Assembly: GCF_014699035.1 (NCBI RefSeq)
Contig: NZ_JACXAA010000008.1
Coordinates: 124,001-188,000 of the forward strand
Length of the DNA stretch: 64,000 nucleotides
Reading direction: 5' to 3'
Source: Spirosoma validum
Lineage (GTDB): Bacteria; Bacteroidota; Bacteroidia; Cytophagales; Spirosomataceae
Shown here: positions 43,327-52,095 of the stretch, piece after piece
How positions within the stretch are numbered: the first letter of the stretch is position 1
Layout: the number at the start of each line of letters is the position of its first letter
Notes under the pieces: model-generated
What the model was told of the DNA's origin: nothing
The model's database searches: none
The model's input: the letters and a program-made list of their open reading frames with translations, nothing else
Program-made: the position numbers and the translations under genes

Positions 43327-45177
43327 TCAATTAATATCTCTTTGAACGAGTTTCTTAGCCAATGGTTTAATTGTCGTCTTCTTTTTTTGTATTTTTTTAG
43401 CAACTGGTTGCTCTGCCGGGGGAATTTCCATCCATAGTACTTGCCCTTTCGTAGGCTTTTCCGATTCCCTCCAGCGAAAACCGTCCAACTGCTGTACGTC
43501 TTCCGTAATTTCTTTGGGTGGAATAAGTTGTGAATCCGGATGGCCATAAAAACGAATCCGCCCAACTTTATTATCGGCAAACTCGATATTCATTTTACTG
43601 GATTCAACATGGTTCAACCCGATCATCCTGTTTTTTTCGTCAAGGGCATAATAAAGACTTTGTCCATTGCCATCCACAATCACCCGGTCCAGCACAGTTT
43701 GTTCCTGAACACCAGCAGTTGTCGACGCAGGTGATGTGCTGTTTTTTACCATTACGCGTTGAGCGGGGGAATTCGTTGCAACGGTTGACACATTACGTTG
43801 GACGCTGGCCATAGCCGCCGATTGATTAACTGGAGCTCCGGTCACAGCGGGCGTGAGCGTATCGGAATGGACCCGTTTCGTAACGAAATAAGCCGTAATC
43901 GTCCGGCCTTTTACCTGATTGTAATTTTGAAGGGTATCGAGCGAAATAATGAACGACTTAGTTTTCATAAACATCGTATTGATCCGATTATTCTTGAGCA
44001 GTACGCGCATCGAATCGGCTTCCATCTGATATTTATTCTGACTCCAGACAATCGGTTTTTTGTAAAAATAAATCGTAGAATCGGCGGTACTATAAATGAG
44101 CGAATCACACTTGCTTTGCAAATCTGATTTGTACAGAAATACATTTTTTTGCCCCAACAGTCGACGTGTATTTGTGACTTTGTTATCGAACGAGAACAAC
44201 GTATCGGCCCGTAGATAAAGCGTATCATTTGTGGTTTCGTTGGCAAGACTTTTGGCTACGGCATGACCAGTTACCCGCGAGATACCCGCTTTACCGTTGT
44301 ACCGAACGTGATCGCCAAGAATAACGGCTTTACGGTCTTTGGCAACCATGATTACGTTACCTTTTGCAATACCCAGCTCCGATACGTTATCATAATAAAG
44401 CGAGTCACCGGTTAGGCGGTATTTAGGGGTTTCGACCGTAGCCCGCCGTTGAAAATTCGATATGCCCGTTACGGTATTATACTGCCCTTCAACGGCCGTT
44501 AAAACACCCTCTTTATTTTTGATTTTCGTTGGACCCTGGAACGTAGCGATTCGGGTAAGCGAATTGTACAGAAGAGAGTCGGCCGTGATCGTACCTTTCG
44601 GGTTGACCAGAACTACATCCCGGTAGAAGGTAAATAATTTTGTTCGGGTATCGTAGTAGCCTTCACGGCTGGTCAATACGTTCTCTTTATCGACAATACG
44701 ACCCGGTACCGGATAGTGGGCAATGCCCGAGAGCATATCATAATCAAGCTGGGCGGTTGTTAAGGTCATTTTCCGGTCACGCATGACGACGTGGCTACGC
44801 ATGTTGGCCTGGCGGGTATTGCCATAGTAAAGCATGCTATCGCCCTGAACCGTAATCGTGTCGCCCTGTACCAATCTAACATTCCCATAAGCCTCGATAA
44901 CATTCGTTGTTACGTTCTGGATAGCGAGATTGCAATACATCAACACGCCTTTATGCCGTAGCCTGACGTTATTGTGTAACTTTCGCACAGCCTGACCAGG
45001 GATGTTGAGAACCACCAGGCTATCGGCATGGAATAACTCTACTTTATCATTCGCACCACTAGCCGCAGGGGGGCGACTGGCTGGCGGTGCGCCAACCTGA
45101 GCCAGGGCATCAGTGGTTAGAAATAGCAAGCCGAACCCAACGAACGCGACAAAGAAGCGGGTAAGTGAACGAATCAT
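43327..45177 (-). CDS. OstA-like LPS transport protein (LptA/LptD N-domain type)
   Basis: 616 residues; signal peptide ends DALAQ (about 27). Repeated OstA/LptA strands fill most of the protein: VIEAYGNVRLVQGDTITVQGDSMLYY (in part), TSREGYYDTRTKLFTFYRDV, LTAVEGQYNTVTGISNFQR, and LGDHVRYNG. In Bacteroidota this periplasmic bridge-like protein is thought to carry LPS between LptC and LptD. Residues 460-520 are Ser/Thr/Ala-rich linker. C-terminus is basic. Divergent from tilS with about 35 bases between starts. Confidence 0.85.
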   Translation of the reverse strand: MIRSLTRFFVAFVGFGLLFLTTDALAQVGAPPASRPPAASGANDKVELFHADSLVVLNIPGQAVRKLHNNVRLRHKGVLMYCNLAIQNVTTNVIEAYGNVRLVQGDTITVQGDSMLYYGNTRQANMRSHVVMRDRKMTLTTAQLDYDMLSGIAHYPVPGRIVDKENVLTSREGYYDTRTKLFTFYRDVVLVNPKGTITADSLLYNSLTRIATFQGPTKIKNKEGVLTAVEGQYNTVTGISNFQRRATVETPKYRLTGDSLYYDNVSELGIAKGNVIMVAKDRKAVILGDHVRYNGKAGISRVTGHAVAKSLANETTNDTLYLRADTLFSFDNKVTNTRRLLGQKNVFLYKSDLQSKCDSLIYSTADSTIYFYKKPIVWSQNKYQMEADSMRVLLKNNRINTMFMKTKSFIISLDTLQNYNQVKGRTITAYFVTKRVHSDTLTPAVTGAPVNQSAAMASVQRNVSTVATNSPAQRVMVKNSTSPASTTAGVQEQTVLDRVIVDGNGQSLYYALDEKNRMIGLNHVESSKMNIEFADNKVGRIRFYGHPDSQLIPPKEITEDVQQLDGFRWRESEKPTKGQVLWMEIPPAEQPVAKKIQKKKTTIKPLAKKLVQRDIN

Positions 45178-45212
45178 ATTGACAAAACTACGGTCTTAGA
45201 ACCGTGTACCGG

Positions 45213-46550
45213 ATGTTAGAACGGGATTTTTTAGGATTTATTAACGATAATCAACTGTTCGGTCCAGCCGACAAGGTGCTGCTGGCGGTTAGTGGCGGGC
45301 TAGATTCCATTGTCATGGCGGAGCTGTTTTACAAAATTAGTCAGCCATTTGCTATTGCTCATGTTAACTTCGGTTTGCGCGGTACTGAGTCCGATGCCGA
45401 TGCGTTTTTTGTACAAAACAAAGCTGAGCAGTACGGGGTTCCGTTTCACCTGACCCGCTTCGATACGGCTGCTGTGGCTAATGAACGTAGTATATCCATT
45501 CAAATGGCCGCTCGTGAACTTCGCTACGCCTGGTTTCAGCAGCTTCTTCAGGAACATCAATACGGTTGCGTCGCAACAGCCCATCACCAGAATGATGTAC
45601 TTGAAACAATACTGCTTAACCTAACTCGCGGCACAGGTATTGCGGGTTTACGGGGTATCGCCGTTAAGCAGAATCAGGTTGTTCGGCCGTTGCTATTTGC
45701 TACGCGTGACCAACTAGCAGCGTATGCCGAAACGCAAAGATTGACGTACCGCGAGGACAGTTCCAATGCTGAAGATAAATACGCCCGCAATAGAATCCGG
45801 CATCACGTAGTACCTGTACTCACGGAGGTGAATCCGGGGCTATGGCAGACATTACCACGTACCACTGAGCGCTTACGGGCCAGCGAAACACTGGTACAGG
45901 CTGAACTAACCCGCTCCTGGCAAGCTATCCACGAGCAGTATGGGGAGAAAATACTTTTGCCTATTAGCAAGTTGTTGACACTGGCAGAACGGGCGTTTTG
46001 CTTATCGGAGTGGTTAAGGCCAATGGGTTTTACGGTCGATCAGACAGAGCAGATGAGTAATGTACTTAGTCAACCCGTTGGGCAAGTGTTTTTGTCGGCA
46101 ACGTATCGGGTAACGCATGAACGTAATGGGCTCATGCTGGAGCCATTGCGTTTAGTACCTGATTATGAACTTAAATTAACCGAATGGCCAGCCGAACCTA
46201 TTGCCGTGGCAGGGCAATTCACACTGGCTGTCGAATTCATCGATAAACCTACCGACTTTCAGCCAGTTACAAAGTCAAACGTAGCGGTTCTGGACGCGGA
46301 GAAACTGACGTTCCCAATCACAATTCGTCCCTGGCGGCAGGGCGACCGTTTTCGACCACTGGGGTTAAGTGGGCACAAACTGGTCAGTGATTTATTAAAC
46401 GATCTTAAACTAAGTCGTTCTGAACGGGAGAAAACGGCAGTTCTGTTGTCAGGAGATTCAATTGCCTGGGTGATTGGGCGTCGAATTGATCACCGCTTCC
46501 GAATAACGCAGGCAACCAGACGAATTTGTCAGCTTACGTTTCTGAATTGA
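45213..46550 (+). CDS. tilS: tRNA(Ile)-lysidine synthetase
   Basis: 445 residues from the ATG at 45213; a GTG nine bases upstream is also in frame. Joins lysine to C34 of the AUA-reading tRNA(Ile), essential for decoding. PP-loop AVSGGLDSIVM (Ser27-Ser32), IAHVNFGLRG, TAHHQNDVLETILLNL and the RNRIRHHVVP stretch are present, with the TilS C-terminal domain (WRQGDRFRPLG) at the end. Normal family length. Confidence 0.94.
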   Translation: MLERDFLGFINDNQLFGPADKVLLAVSGGLDSIVMAELFYKISQPFAIAHVNFGLRGTESDADAFFVQNKAEQYGVPFHLTRFDTAAVANERSISIQMAARELRYAWFQQLLQEHQYGCVATAHHQNDVLETILLNLTRGTGIAGLRGIAVKQNQVVRPLLFATRDQLAAYAETQRLTYREDSSNAEDKYARNRIRHHVVPVLTEVNPGLWQTLPRTTERLRASETLVQAELTRSWQAIHEQYGEKILLPISKLLTLAERAFCLSEWLRPMGFTVDQTEQMSNVLSQPVGQVFLSATYRVTHERNGLMLEPLRLVPDYELKLTEWPAEPIAVAGQFTLAVEFIDKPTDFQPVTKSNVAVLDAEKLTFPITIRPWRQGDRFRPLGLSGHKLVSDLLNDLKLSRSEREKTAVLLSGDSIAWVIGRRIDHRFRITQATRRICQLTFLN

Positions 46551-46563
46551 TACTGAACAGTAT

Positions 46564-46600
46564 ACACAAACAGCCTGATAGATTAGCAGGCTGTTTGTGT
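46564..46600. terminator. Intrinsic terminator after tilS
   Basis: Perfect 14-base arms (46564-46577, 46587-46600; ACACAAACAGCCTG) around a nine-base loop; between the convergent tilS and small secreted protein genes. Confidence 0.7.
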
Positions 46601-46612
46601 GGGGAAAAACGC

Positions 46613-46801
46613 TTACGAATTCTTCACGTGCTTTTTATGAACCGTTTTAGTCGTCTTCGTTGCGGCCTTGGATGAAGGCATGGTTTTCTTAACGGTCGTT
46701 GTGGTTTTACTGGCTGGTTTATCCTGCGAGGGTGAATTAGCCAGCGTTACGTTGCCTGAAAGAGCGGCTATAGCGAAGATAGCCAAAATTGATTTTTTCA
46801 T
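46613..46801 (-). CDS. Small Lys/Thr-rich secreted protein
   Basis: 62 residues with a signal peptide ending TLAN (about 22). The remaining 40 residues are Lys, Thr, Ser and Ala with no hydrophobic core (e.g. KTTTTVKKTMPSSKAATK) and must be disordered and strongly positive. Short basic secreted proteins like this are frequent in Cytophagales; they may bind anionic polymers in the envelope, but this is a guess. Confidence 0.65.
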   Translation of the reverse strand: MKKSILAIFAIAALSGNVTLANSPSQDKPASKTTTTVKKTMPSSKAATKTTKTVHKKHVKNS

Positions 46802-46894
46802 GGTTTTGAGAATGGTTTACTTCCTGAGCGATATTGCTCATTGAAAGAACAGCCGGTAGTATTAAAAGCTGATGAACTATAACTTAAAAGAGGC

Positions 46895-47422
46895 TTAAAG
46901 TGTTATTAAGCGCGCCGTGACAGACAATTGACCTATGTGTCGCATCGTGTGCTCAGCCGCGTGGACCAGTAAGCCAATTACTGTTGAGGGGAATTGTGCC
47001 CGGCCAACTCCACGCGGTTCGGTTAAGGTCCCTTCATCGGTATGACGGAGTTGGTCAAGTGCCTGGTCAACTTGTTCGCTAAAATGCTGGATTAATTCCT
47101 TCATAGACGGCGTCGGCTGGGTTGGGTTTTCTTCGGATGCCAGTGCGGTGAGCTGGTCTGAGGAGAGGGATTCTCCACGAGCATACGTAAAGGTTCGGTC
47201 CAATACGCCAGTCAGGTGTTGCAGATGGAAACCGACAGAAGCTACTGACTTACCGTTGCGATCAGTAGGTCGTTCCCAGAGTAATTCGTCCGGAAAGTCG
47301 TGTGTCAGTACGTTCAGTTCTTCGCGTGCCTGCAGGAGCGCATGAGCAACAGGCTGGAGTAGGGGAGGAATATCGGGAAGAGGACCGCGTAACCAAACTT
47401 CGCGGGTTTCGAGAGGAGGCAT
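46895..47422 (-). CDS. DinB-family four-helix protein
   Basis: 175 residues. DinB/YfiT-like four-helix bundle, with metal-binding histidines likely at HLQHLTGVLDR and HAAEHTMRHIGQ. Many relatives are thiol-dependent transferases that use bacillithiol, mycothiol or glutathione. It lies 28 bases downstream of the SDR gene on the same strand, at the end of the group that begins with the YbdK-type ligase, so a thiol or amide metabolite link is conceivable. Confidence 0.82.
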   Translation of the reverse strand: MPPLETREVWLRGPLPDIPPLLQPVAHALLQAREELNVLTHDFPDELLWERPTDRNGKSVASVGFHLQHLTGVLDRTFTYARGESLSSDQLTALASEENPTQPTPSMKELIQHFSEQVDQALDQLRHTDEGTLTEPRGVGRAQFPSTVIGLLVHAAEHTMRHIGQLSVTARLITL

Positions 47423-47450
47423 AGATACGTAGTGAATAGTATTGTGGGAA

Positions 47451-48233
47451 TTAAATTACTGTTCCGCCATCTGCATAAAACAAACTCCCTGTACTGTAAG
47501 AGGAGGCATCAGACGCCAGAAACAAGGCCAGTGGACTAATTTCGTCAGTGGTGCCCATGCGCGCAATCGGAATGCGTTTGGTGAAATGATCCAGAATTTT
47601 GTCGTCCTGCCAAAGGGCCTGACTGAATTTCGTTTTGATAAGACCGGGGCAAATCGCATTGACACGGATTCCGTCGGCTCCCCATTCTTTAGCGAGCACT
47701 TTGGTGAGCATATTGAGCGATGCCTTGCTGACACTGTAAATCCCCAAGCCAGGATCAGGCGTATGACCAGCAATGCTGCTCATCATGATAATGCTTCCAC
47801 CGCCCCGCTCTTTCATGCTGGAGTAGCACAATTTACTCAACTCGAAAGGAGCTTTTACGTTAGCCTGCATAATCTTATCAAAGGCCATTCCGTCGCAGTC
47901 GAGCGAAGGACCAAACACTGGATTAGAGGCTGCATTATTCACTAAAATATCAATCCCACCATAAACGGAAATCGTTTTAGCAACTAACGCTTGTAGTTGA
48001 TCCATATCGCCAACATGGGCTGCAACACCCGTTGCGTTGCCACCTTGCGCCTGAATGTCCTGGGCGAGTTCATCGCAGGCATCCTGTTTTCGACTACTAA
48101 CAATCACATTTGCCCCGAAGCGAGCATACAGACGAGCGATTTCCTCGCCAATGCCTTTGCTGGCGCCGGTAATGATGGCTACTTTACCGGTCAGGTCAAA
48201 CAGGGCTTTTTCCGGAATTGGTTGGGCTGGCAT
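47451..48233 (-). CDS. Short-chain dehydrogenase/reductase
   Basis: 260 residues from the ATG at 48233. Rossmann-fold oxidoreductase: cofactor loop TGASKGIG, NNAASNP in place of NNAG, catalytic YSVSK with the preceding Ser (MMSSIAG), and C-terminal YADGGTVI. The SSRK residues after beta-2 (VIVSSRKQD) favour NADP. Resembles the DHRS4/FabG-like group. Substrate unknown; next to the ATP-grasp gene, from which it is separated by a degenerate inverted repeat. Confidence 0.9.
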   Translation of the reverse strand: MPAQPIPEKALFDLTGKVAIITGASKGIGEEIARLYARFGANVIVSSRKQDACDELAQDIQAQGGNATGVAAHVGDMDQLQALVAKTISVYGGIDILVNNAASNPVFGPSLDCDGMAFDKIMQANVKAPFELSKLCYSSMKERGGGSIIMMSSIAGHTPDPGLGIYSVSKASLNMLTKVLAKEWGADGIRVNAICPGLIKTKFSQALWQDDKILDHFTKRIPIARMGTTDEISPLALFLASDASSYSTGSLFYADGGTVI

Positions 48234-48242
48234 AAAAAAGAA

Positions 48243-48325
48243 TTTAAACACAAAAGCGCAAGACTTTGCTACGATCGCAAAAGCCGCTGCGCACGTTACG
48301 TATTCTTGGCGCCTTTGCGTTTAAA
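48243..48325. repeat. Degenerate inverted repeat upstream of SDR gene
   Basis: Arms at 48243-48263 and 48304-48325 pair with two mismatches and one bulge; the words CAAA-GCGC and AAGA recur. It fills the gap between the ATP-grasp and SDR genes. The wording (GCGCCTTTGCG) is of the type found dispersed in intergenic DNA of this phylum. Confidence 0.55.
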
Positions 48326-48334
48326 AATTAAAGA

Positions 48335-49546
48335 TTATTTCTCGAAGAAGCAGACCGTACCGCCCACCCAGTCTTTGTTTTTATTGAAATTAACCCCAAT
48401 CATTTCGCCCCGACTTAAGCGACTCAGGTTAGTCAGCAGGGTTGGTTTTGAGTCGGGCTTTGGCCAGATAAACAGCATACGAATCTCGCATTTCACTAAT
48501 TCGTCGGGCGACTGAATAACCGGCTCGTATTTAACCTTACGCTGCAATAAATAACCATCGCGCTGATGAACCGGAATAGCGTCGAGATCGGCAGACGTAA
48601 TGTTCAGCTTTACACCACTGCCCGCAAACGAAAACAAGGGTTTCAATACGTAGTTCTCCAGGTCGGCTGGATACTCGTTCAGGGCAGACAAATAGTAGCT
48701 GGCAGGTACGTAAGGACTTTTCAGTATAGGCAGCGTGTATTTGCTGATCCGGAAAAACCAGTTCGGATGACCTACCCAGTCAACATCCACGTCGTCGGTA
48801 AGGTGGAAGTCTGTCTTTAAAACCGGGAAGTTCTGTAAATCGTCGAAGATCAGCCGGTTATAAATTCGTTTAATACGTATCTGACGCCCATCTTTTTCAT
48901 AATACAAAGCCCGTCCGTCTTTCCGGATTTTAGTCAGGCAGACTGGAGCAACGCCCGTGTATTTTTCTGTTAGTACAAAGTCGATCCGTGTTTTTTGCTT
49001 CTCCGGATAGATTTCCAGCAGAATGACTTCTTCAGGATTGCAATCGCCGACGAGCATGTCCCGTAATTTCTCCAGATAATCGGCGTTTGTGTCGACATTG
49101 AACAGATGCGAGAGAGTATCCGGAATGGGATAAGTAGCCCGAAATAGGGCTGCCAGATACGGCTGAAAGCCATACAGCGACGGAAACCCCTGTAATTCGA
49201 TTAACTGAGGGGTCAGTTCACCGTCTTCGTTTTTACAGACCGCAAAATCTACCGCCAGGAATTGCGTATGTGCATCCGGTCCGTCGTACGGTTCGTTCGG
49301 AACACGCTGTCCATTCGGAATTGCATTCTCCGTCAAAACCATGAAATCTTCGCGTGTGATTACGTCAATGATGTCGTCACAGGCTTGAAGAAGCTTGTCC
49401 GTCAAGACTTTTGGCACGAAGACAGGTGTTTCGGCTACACGAAAATCTAACTGATTGGGCAGGTCACTATTAATTTTATCCAAAAAAGCCCGGTAGCGTT
49501 CCGGGCTAAAAGCTTGATTAAAAGTTTGACGAACGGGCTGGATCAT
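48335..49546 (-). CDS. ATP-grasp-like protein of an amidoligase cluster
   Basis: 403 residues from the ATG at 49546; an in-frame GTG at 49573 lies inside an inverted repeat and is less likely. The C-terminal third carries ATP-grasp features: ENYVLKPLFSFAGSGVKL (Lys about 302, Gly-rich loop 305-311) and CEIRMLFIW (Glu about 354) where the metal-binding acids are expected. The N-terminal half (FLAVDFAVCKNEDGELTPQLIELQGFPSLY in part) resembles the acceptor-binding region of glutathionylspermidine-synthase-like enzymes. Likely forms an amide bond with ATP. Family call moderate; product unknown. Confidence 0.7.
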   Translation of the reverse strand: MIQPVRQTFNQAFSPERYRAFLDKINSDLPNQLDFRVAETPVFVPKVLTDKLLQACDDIIDVITREDFMVLTENAIPNGQRVPNEPYDGPDAHTQFLAVDFAVCKNEDGELTPQLIELQGFPSLYGFQPYLAALFRATYPIPDTLSHLFNVDTNADYLEKLRDMLVGDCNPEEVILLEIYPEKQKTRIDFVLTEKYTGVAPVCLTKIRKDGRALYYEKDGRQIRIKRIYNRLIFDDLQNFPVLKTDFHLTDDVDVDWVGHPNWFFRISKYTLPILKSPYVPASYYLSALNEYPADLENYVLKPLFSFAGSGVKLNITSADLDAIPVHQRDGYLLQRKVKYEPVIQSPDELVKCEIRMLFIWPKPDSKPTLLTNLSRLSRGEMIGVNFNKNKDWVGGTVCFFEK

Positions 49547-49566
49547 AGATTTTCTTTGAAATTTCT

Positions 49567-49644
49567 TAACCACAAAGGCACGGAGAACACAGAGATAAAT
49601 CCAGTATGCTAAGTACCTCTGTGTTCTCCGTGCCTTTGTGGTTA
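49567..49644. repeat. Perfect 28-bp inverted repeat between amidotransferase and ATP-grasp genes
   Basis: Arms 49567-49594 and 49617-49644 are perfectly complementary around a 22-base spacer. The arm wording (CTCTGTGTTCTCCGTGCCTT and onward) is a known type of dispersed intergenic sequence in Bacteroidota and other phyla. Read as RNA it would be a strong hairpin without a long T-run. Confidence 0.85.
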
Positions 49645-49648
49645 GTGA

Positions 49649-50485
49649 CTAATTCTGTTCAATGAATTGTTCAGAGGGAGCTAAAGCGGAAATAGCTTGC
49701 CGCAGAAAACCGGGCAGAATAACTGATTCGGTAAGGGCTATCTTATCCGGGTCCTGCAAATACGCGACCATGTCGTTGTACTTAGCTTCGCCGAAATTCG
49801 TAACAATCTGATTCCGCTTCTCCTCTGTCATGAAGTAACGTAACATACCTTCGTTATCGGCCTCCGGGTGAAACTGTGTACCAATAATTTCCGGCGAGAA
49901 TCGAATGGACATGATGGCGCGGTCGAGTGGTACGTGTGGACGGATTTTTTCCAGACCCAGGATAATGGCTCCCTGCTCATCCATACGGTCAAGATTGGGC
50001 TCCGTGATCTGATAATCCCGCGAATCTACCGCGTAGAATGGATCGGGCAATTTCTTAAGCAGAGGTTCCGAGCAACCTTCGTCTGTTTTATGGACCGGAA
50101 AAATACCGAACGAAGTCGATTTACGCTTGCTAAGCACAGCCAGATCCAGATGGCGAACTACCAGCTGAAACGAGTGGCAGATTAGAAAGACAAACTTTTT
50201 CCGATCATTACGCTGGTTCCAGGAAAAAAGCTGGTCGATCAACGCAAAGTAGGGTTGTTCCCAGGGCTCGTCTGATTCCAGTGGACTACCAGGCCCCCCC
50301 GACGAGATATAAATATCGTACTCCAAACCAGGAATTTCGTTCTTAGCCCGAACATTGAAAACATCAAATGCTAATTCAGCATGATCATTACCCTGTACGT
50401 TTCGGATCAGCTGCATAATGCAACGCATACCCTCATTGGCATGCCCATTATTCATATCCAGAACGGCAATTTTTGCTAAACTCAT
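49649..50485 (-). CDS. Class I glutamine amidotransferase-like protein
   Basis: 278 residues from the ATG at 50485. GATase fold: SGGPGSPLES oxyanion-type strand, a Cys nucleophile at Cys103 in LICHSFQLVV and His206/Glu208 in GTQFHPEAD, completing the triad. The usual G-x-C-x-G elbow has lost both glycines, so reactivity may differ from GMP-synthase-type domains. It would supply ammonia from glutamine, or cleave gamma-glutamyl bonds, for the neighbouring ligases. The YbdK-like gene is upstream, the ATP-grasp gene downstream. Confidence 0.85.
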   Translation of the reverse strand: MSLAKIAVLDMNNGHANEGMRCIMQLIRNVQGNDHAELAFDVFNVRAKNEIPGLEYDIYISSGGPGSPLESDEPWEQPYFALIDQLFSWNQRNDRKKFVFLICHSFQLVVRHLDLAVLSKRKSTSFGIFPVHKTDEGCSEPLLKKLPDPFYAVDSRDYQITEPNLDRMDEQGAIILGLEKIRPHVPLDRAIMSIRFSPEIIGTQFHPEADNEGMLRYFMTEEKRNQIVTNFGEAKYNDMVAYLQDPDKIALTESVILPGFLRQAISALAPSEQFIEQN

Positions 50486-50487
50486 AG

Positions 50488-50552
50488 GTGTAAAGCGGCT
50501 GGAAAGCCGCATTGCTTATTATAGAAATAGCGGCTTTCCAGCCGCTTTACAC
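50488..50552. repeat. Perfect 23-bp inverted repeat between ligase and amidotransferase genes
   Basis: Arms 50488-50510 and 50530-50552, perfectly complementary and GC-rich (GGCTGGAAAGCCGC), 19-base AT-rich spacer. The arm itself contains an inner GGCTGGAAAGCC palindrome-like core. Begins two bases before the amidotransferase ATG, so it would hide or expose that start. Confidence 0.85.
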
Positions 50553-50556
50553 ACAA

Positions 50557-51657
50557 CTACCTGATTCCCAAAGAAGTTTCCTCGACAATGTAATCAACAA
50601 CGCGTTTCAGGTCATTGTGCTGCTGAAAAACAGCTAATTGACGATCGGCGCCAGTACCCATTTCGAGGATTTTCAGTACGTATTCACACTCCGCACGGCT
50701 ACCCAGATCATCAACGACGTCGTCAATAAAATTGAGTAGTTCGTGAATAAGCTGGTGCGTCGGAACTTCTTCCTGCTTTCCGAAATCGATCAATTTTCCC
50801 TCAATGCCATAGCGCGCAGCCCGCCACTTATTCTCATTGATGAGAATGCGCCGATAGGGCCGAAAATTCAGATTTTGCTTGTGTAGTTTATAAATTTTAG
50901 CGACCAACGCCTGCATGATGGCGGCCAGACAAATTGTTTCATCGGCGCGCATGGGTACGTCGCAAATACGGAATTCAATGGTGTCGAAGAACGGGTGTAG
51001 CCGAATGTCCCACCAGATTTTTTTGCCGTTATCAATACAACCCGTCTTGACCAATAGCTCAATGTATTCGTCGTACTCAGCCGCCGACGAAAAGAAGTCT
51101 GGAATACCCGTACGTGGAAACTTGTCGAACACCTTAGACCGATAGGATTTAAAACCCGTGTTACGTCCCCGCCAGAAAGGGGAGTTCGTCGACAGTGCAT
51201 AAATGTGCGGCAGAAAATACCGTACAGCATTCATAATCTGAACCCCTTCGTTCCGACTTTCAATCCCGACGTGAACGTGCAGACCAAAAATCAGGTTGGA
51301 CCGGGCCACATCGCGTAACTCTTCAATAAGTCGGTCGTAGCGTTCATTAGGGGTTATCAGCTGATCCTGCCAGTCCGAGAAAGGGTGCGTGCCTGCTGCT
51401 GCAATTTTCAGGTTTTGATTATCTGCCAGTTCAATAATCATTTTGCGGAGATACGTTACCTCCTGACGAGCATCCTGAATATTATTGCAGATATTCGTAC
51501 CGACTTCAACCACTGCCTGGTGCATTTCGGCCTTTACGCGTTCATGCAGGACAATCTGACCACCATCGACAATCTTTGACATGTGCGACCGTAACTCGCC
51601 TGAGCTAGGGTCAATCGTTTGAAATTCTTCTTCGATCCCGAGAGTAAATACTGGCAT
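50557..51657 (-). CDS. YbdK-type carboxylate-amine ligase (GCS2 family)
   Basis: 366 residues, close to YbdK of E. coli. Glutamine-synthetase-like fold of the glutamate-cysteine ligase 2 family, which joins an amino acid to an amine or amino acid with ATP. Motifs: FTLGIEEEFQTID (metal Glu cluster), GLHVHVGI, FWRGRNTGFKSYR and EFRICDVPMRADET. Whether it makes gamma-glutamyl compounds here is not known. First gene of a minus-strand group with an amidotransferase and an ATP-grasp protein. Confidence 0.9.
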   Translation of the reverse strand: MPVFTLGIEEEFQTIDPSSGELRSHMSKIVDGGQIVLHERVKAEMHQAVVEVGTNICNNIQDARQEVTYLRKMIIELADNQNLKIAAAGTHPFSDWQDQLITPNERYDRLIEELRDVARSNLIFGLHVHVGIESRNEGVQIMNAVRYFLPHIYALSTNSPFWRGRNTGFKSYRSKVFDKFPRTGIPDFFSSAAEYDEYIELLVKTGCIDNGKKIWWDIRLHPFFDTIEFRICDVPMRADETICLAAIMQALVAKIYKLHKQNLNFRPYRRILINENKWRAARYGIEGKLIDFGKQEEVPTHQLIHELLNFIDDVVDDLGSRAECEYVLKILEMGTGADRQLAVFQQHNDLKRVVDYIVEETSLGIR

Positions 51658-51790
51658 TGATGGTATGATTTAAGGTGGTCGGGCCACGCAAACGGGCCAT
51701 AACTACGGGGTAAGATACAGATTTTTTATAAACCGGATGACATTGAGATGGTTTTCATCATGAACAGAGGATTTAAATGGAAAAGAAGGT

Positions 51791-52048
51791 ATGAGAACGC
51801 AACGTGAGAAGAAACTGATTACGAAATACTGGCTCTTTGGCGGTGGTGGAGCTATGTTATTAGGTAGTGGATTAGCTGTATTATTGCATGGATCAAAGCT
51901 CAGAGAAGTTAACGCAGACTCCTGGTTCTGGGTTAGTACGGGCGGGTTTGCCCTGATCATGTCAGGTCTGGGTTTTATTGGCGATGCTAATCGATTTAGA
52001 ACACTAGCAGACGTGTTGCGGGAGTTGGATACACGTAGTAAAACCTAA
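51791..52048 (+). CDS. Small two-helix membrane protein
   Basis: 85 residues with helices at about 13-31 and 45-62 and a basic N-terminus. It precedes the sigma-factor gene by 47 bases on the same strand. No family recognised. May be a membrane partner for the sigma factor, as such factors are often flanked by small membrane proteins; not proven. Confidence 0.6.
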   Translation: MRTQREKKLITKYWLFGGGGAMLLGSGLAVLLHGSKLREVNADSWFWVSTGGFALIMSGLGFIGDANRFRTLADVLRELDTRSKT

Positions 52049-52095
52049 GTCACGAAGCCAGGAAACGTTTAGAGTAAAGCGTTAGTTTGACCGAT

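Noticed and set aside
49567..49644. Inverted repeat considered as a CRISPR unit or insertion-sequence ends
   Set aside because: Only one pair of arms with a 22-base spacer, no array, and no transposase nearby.
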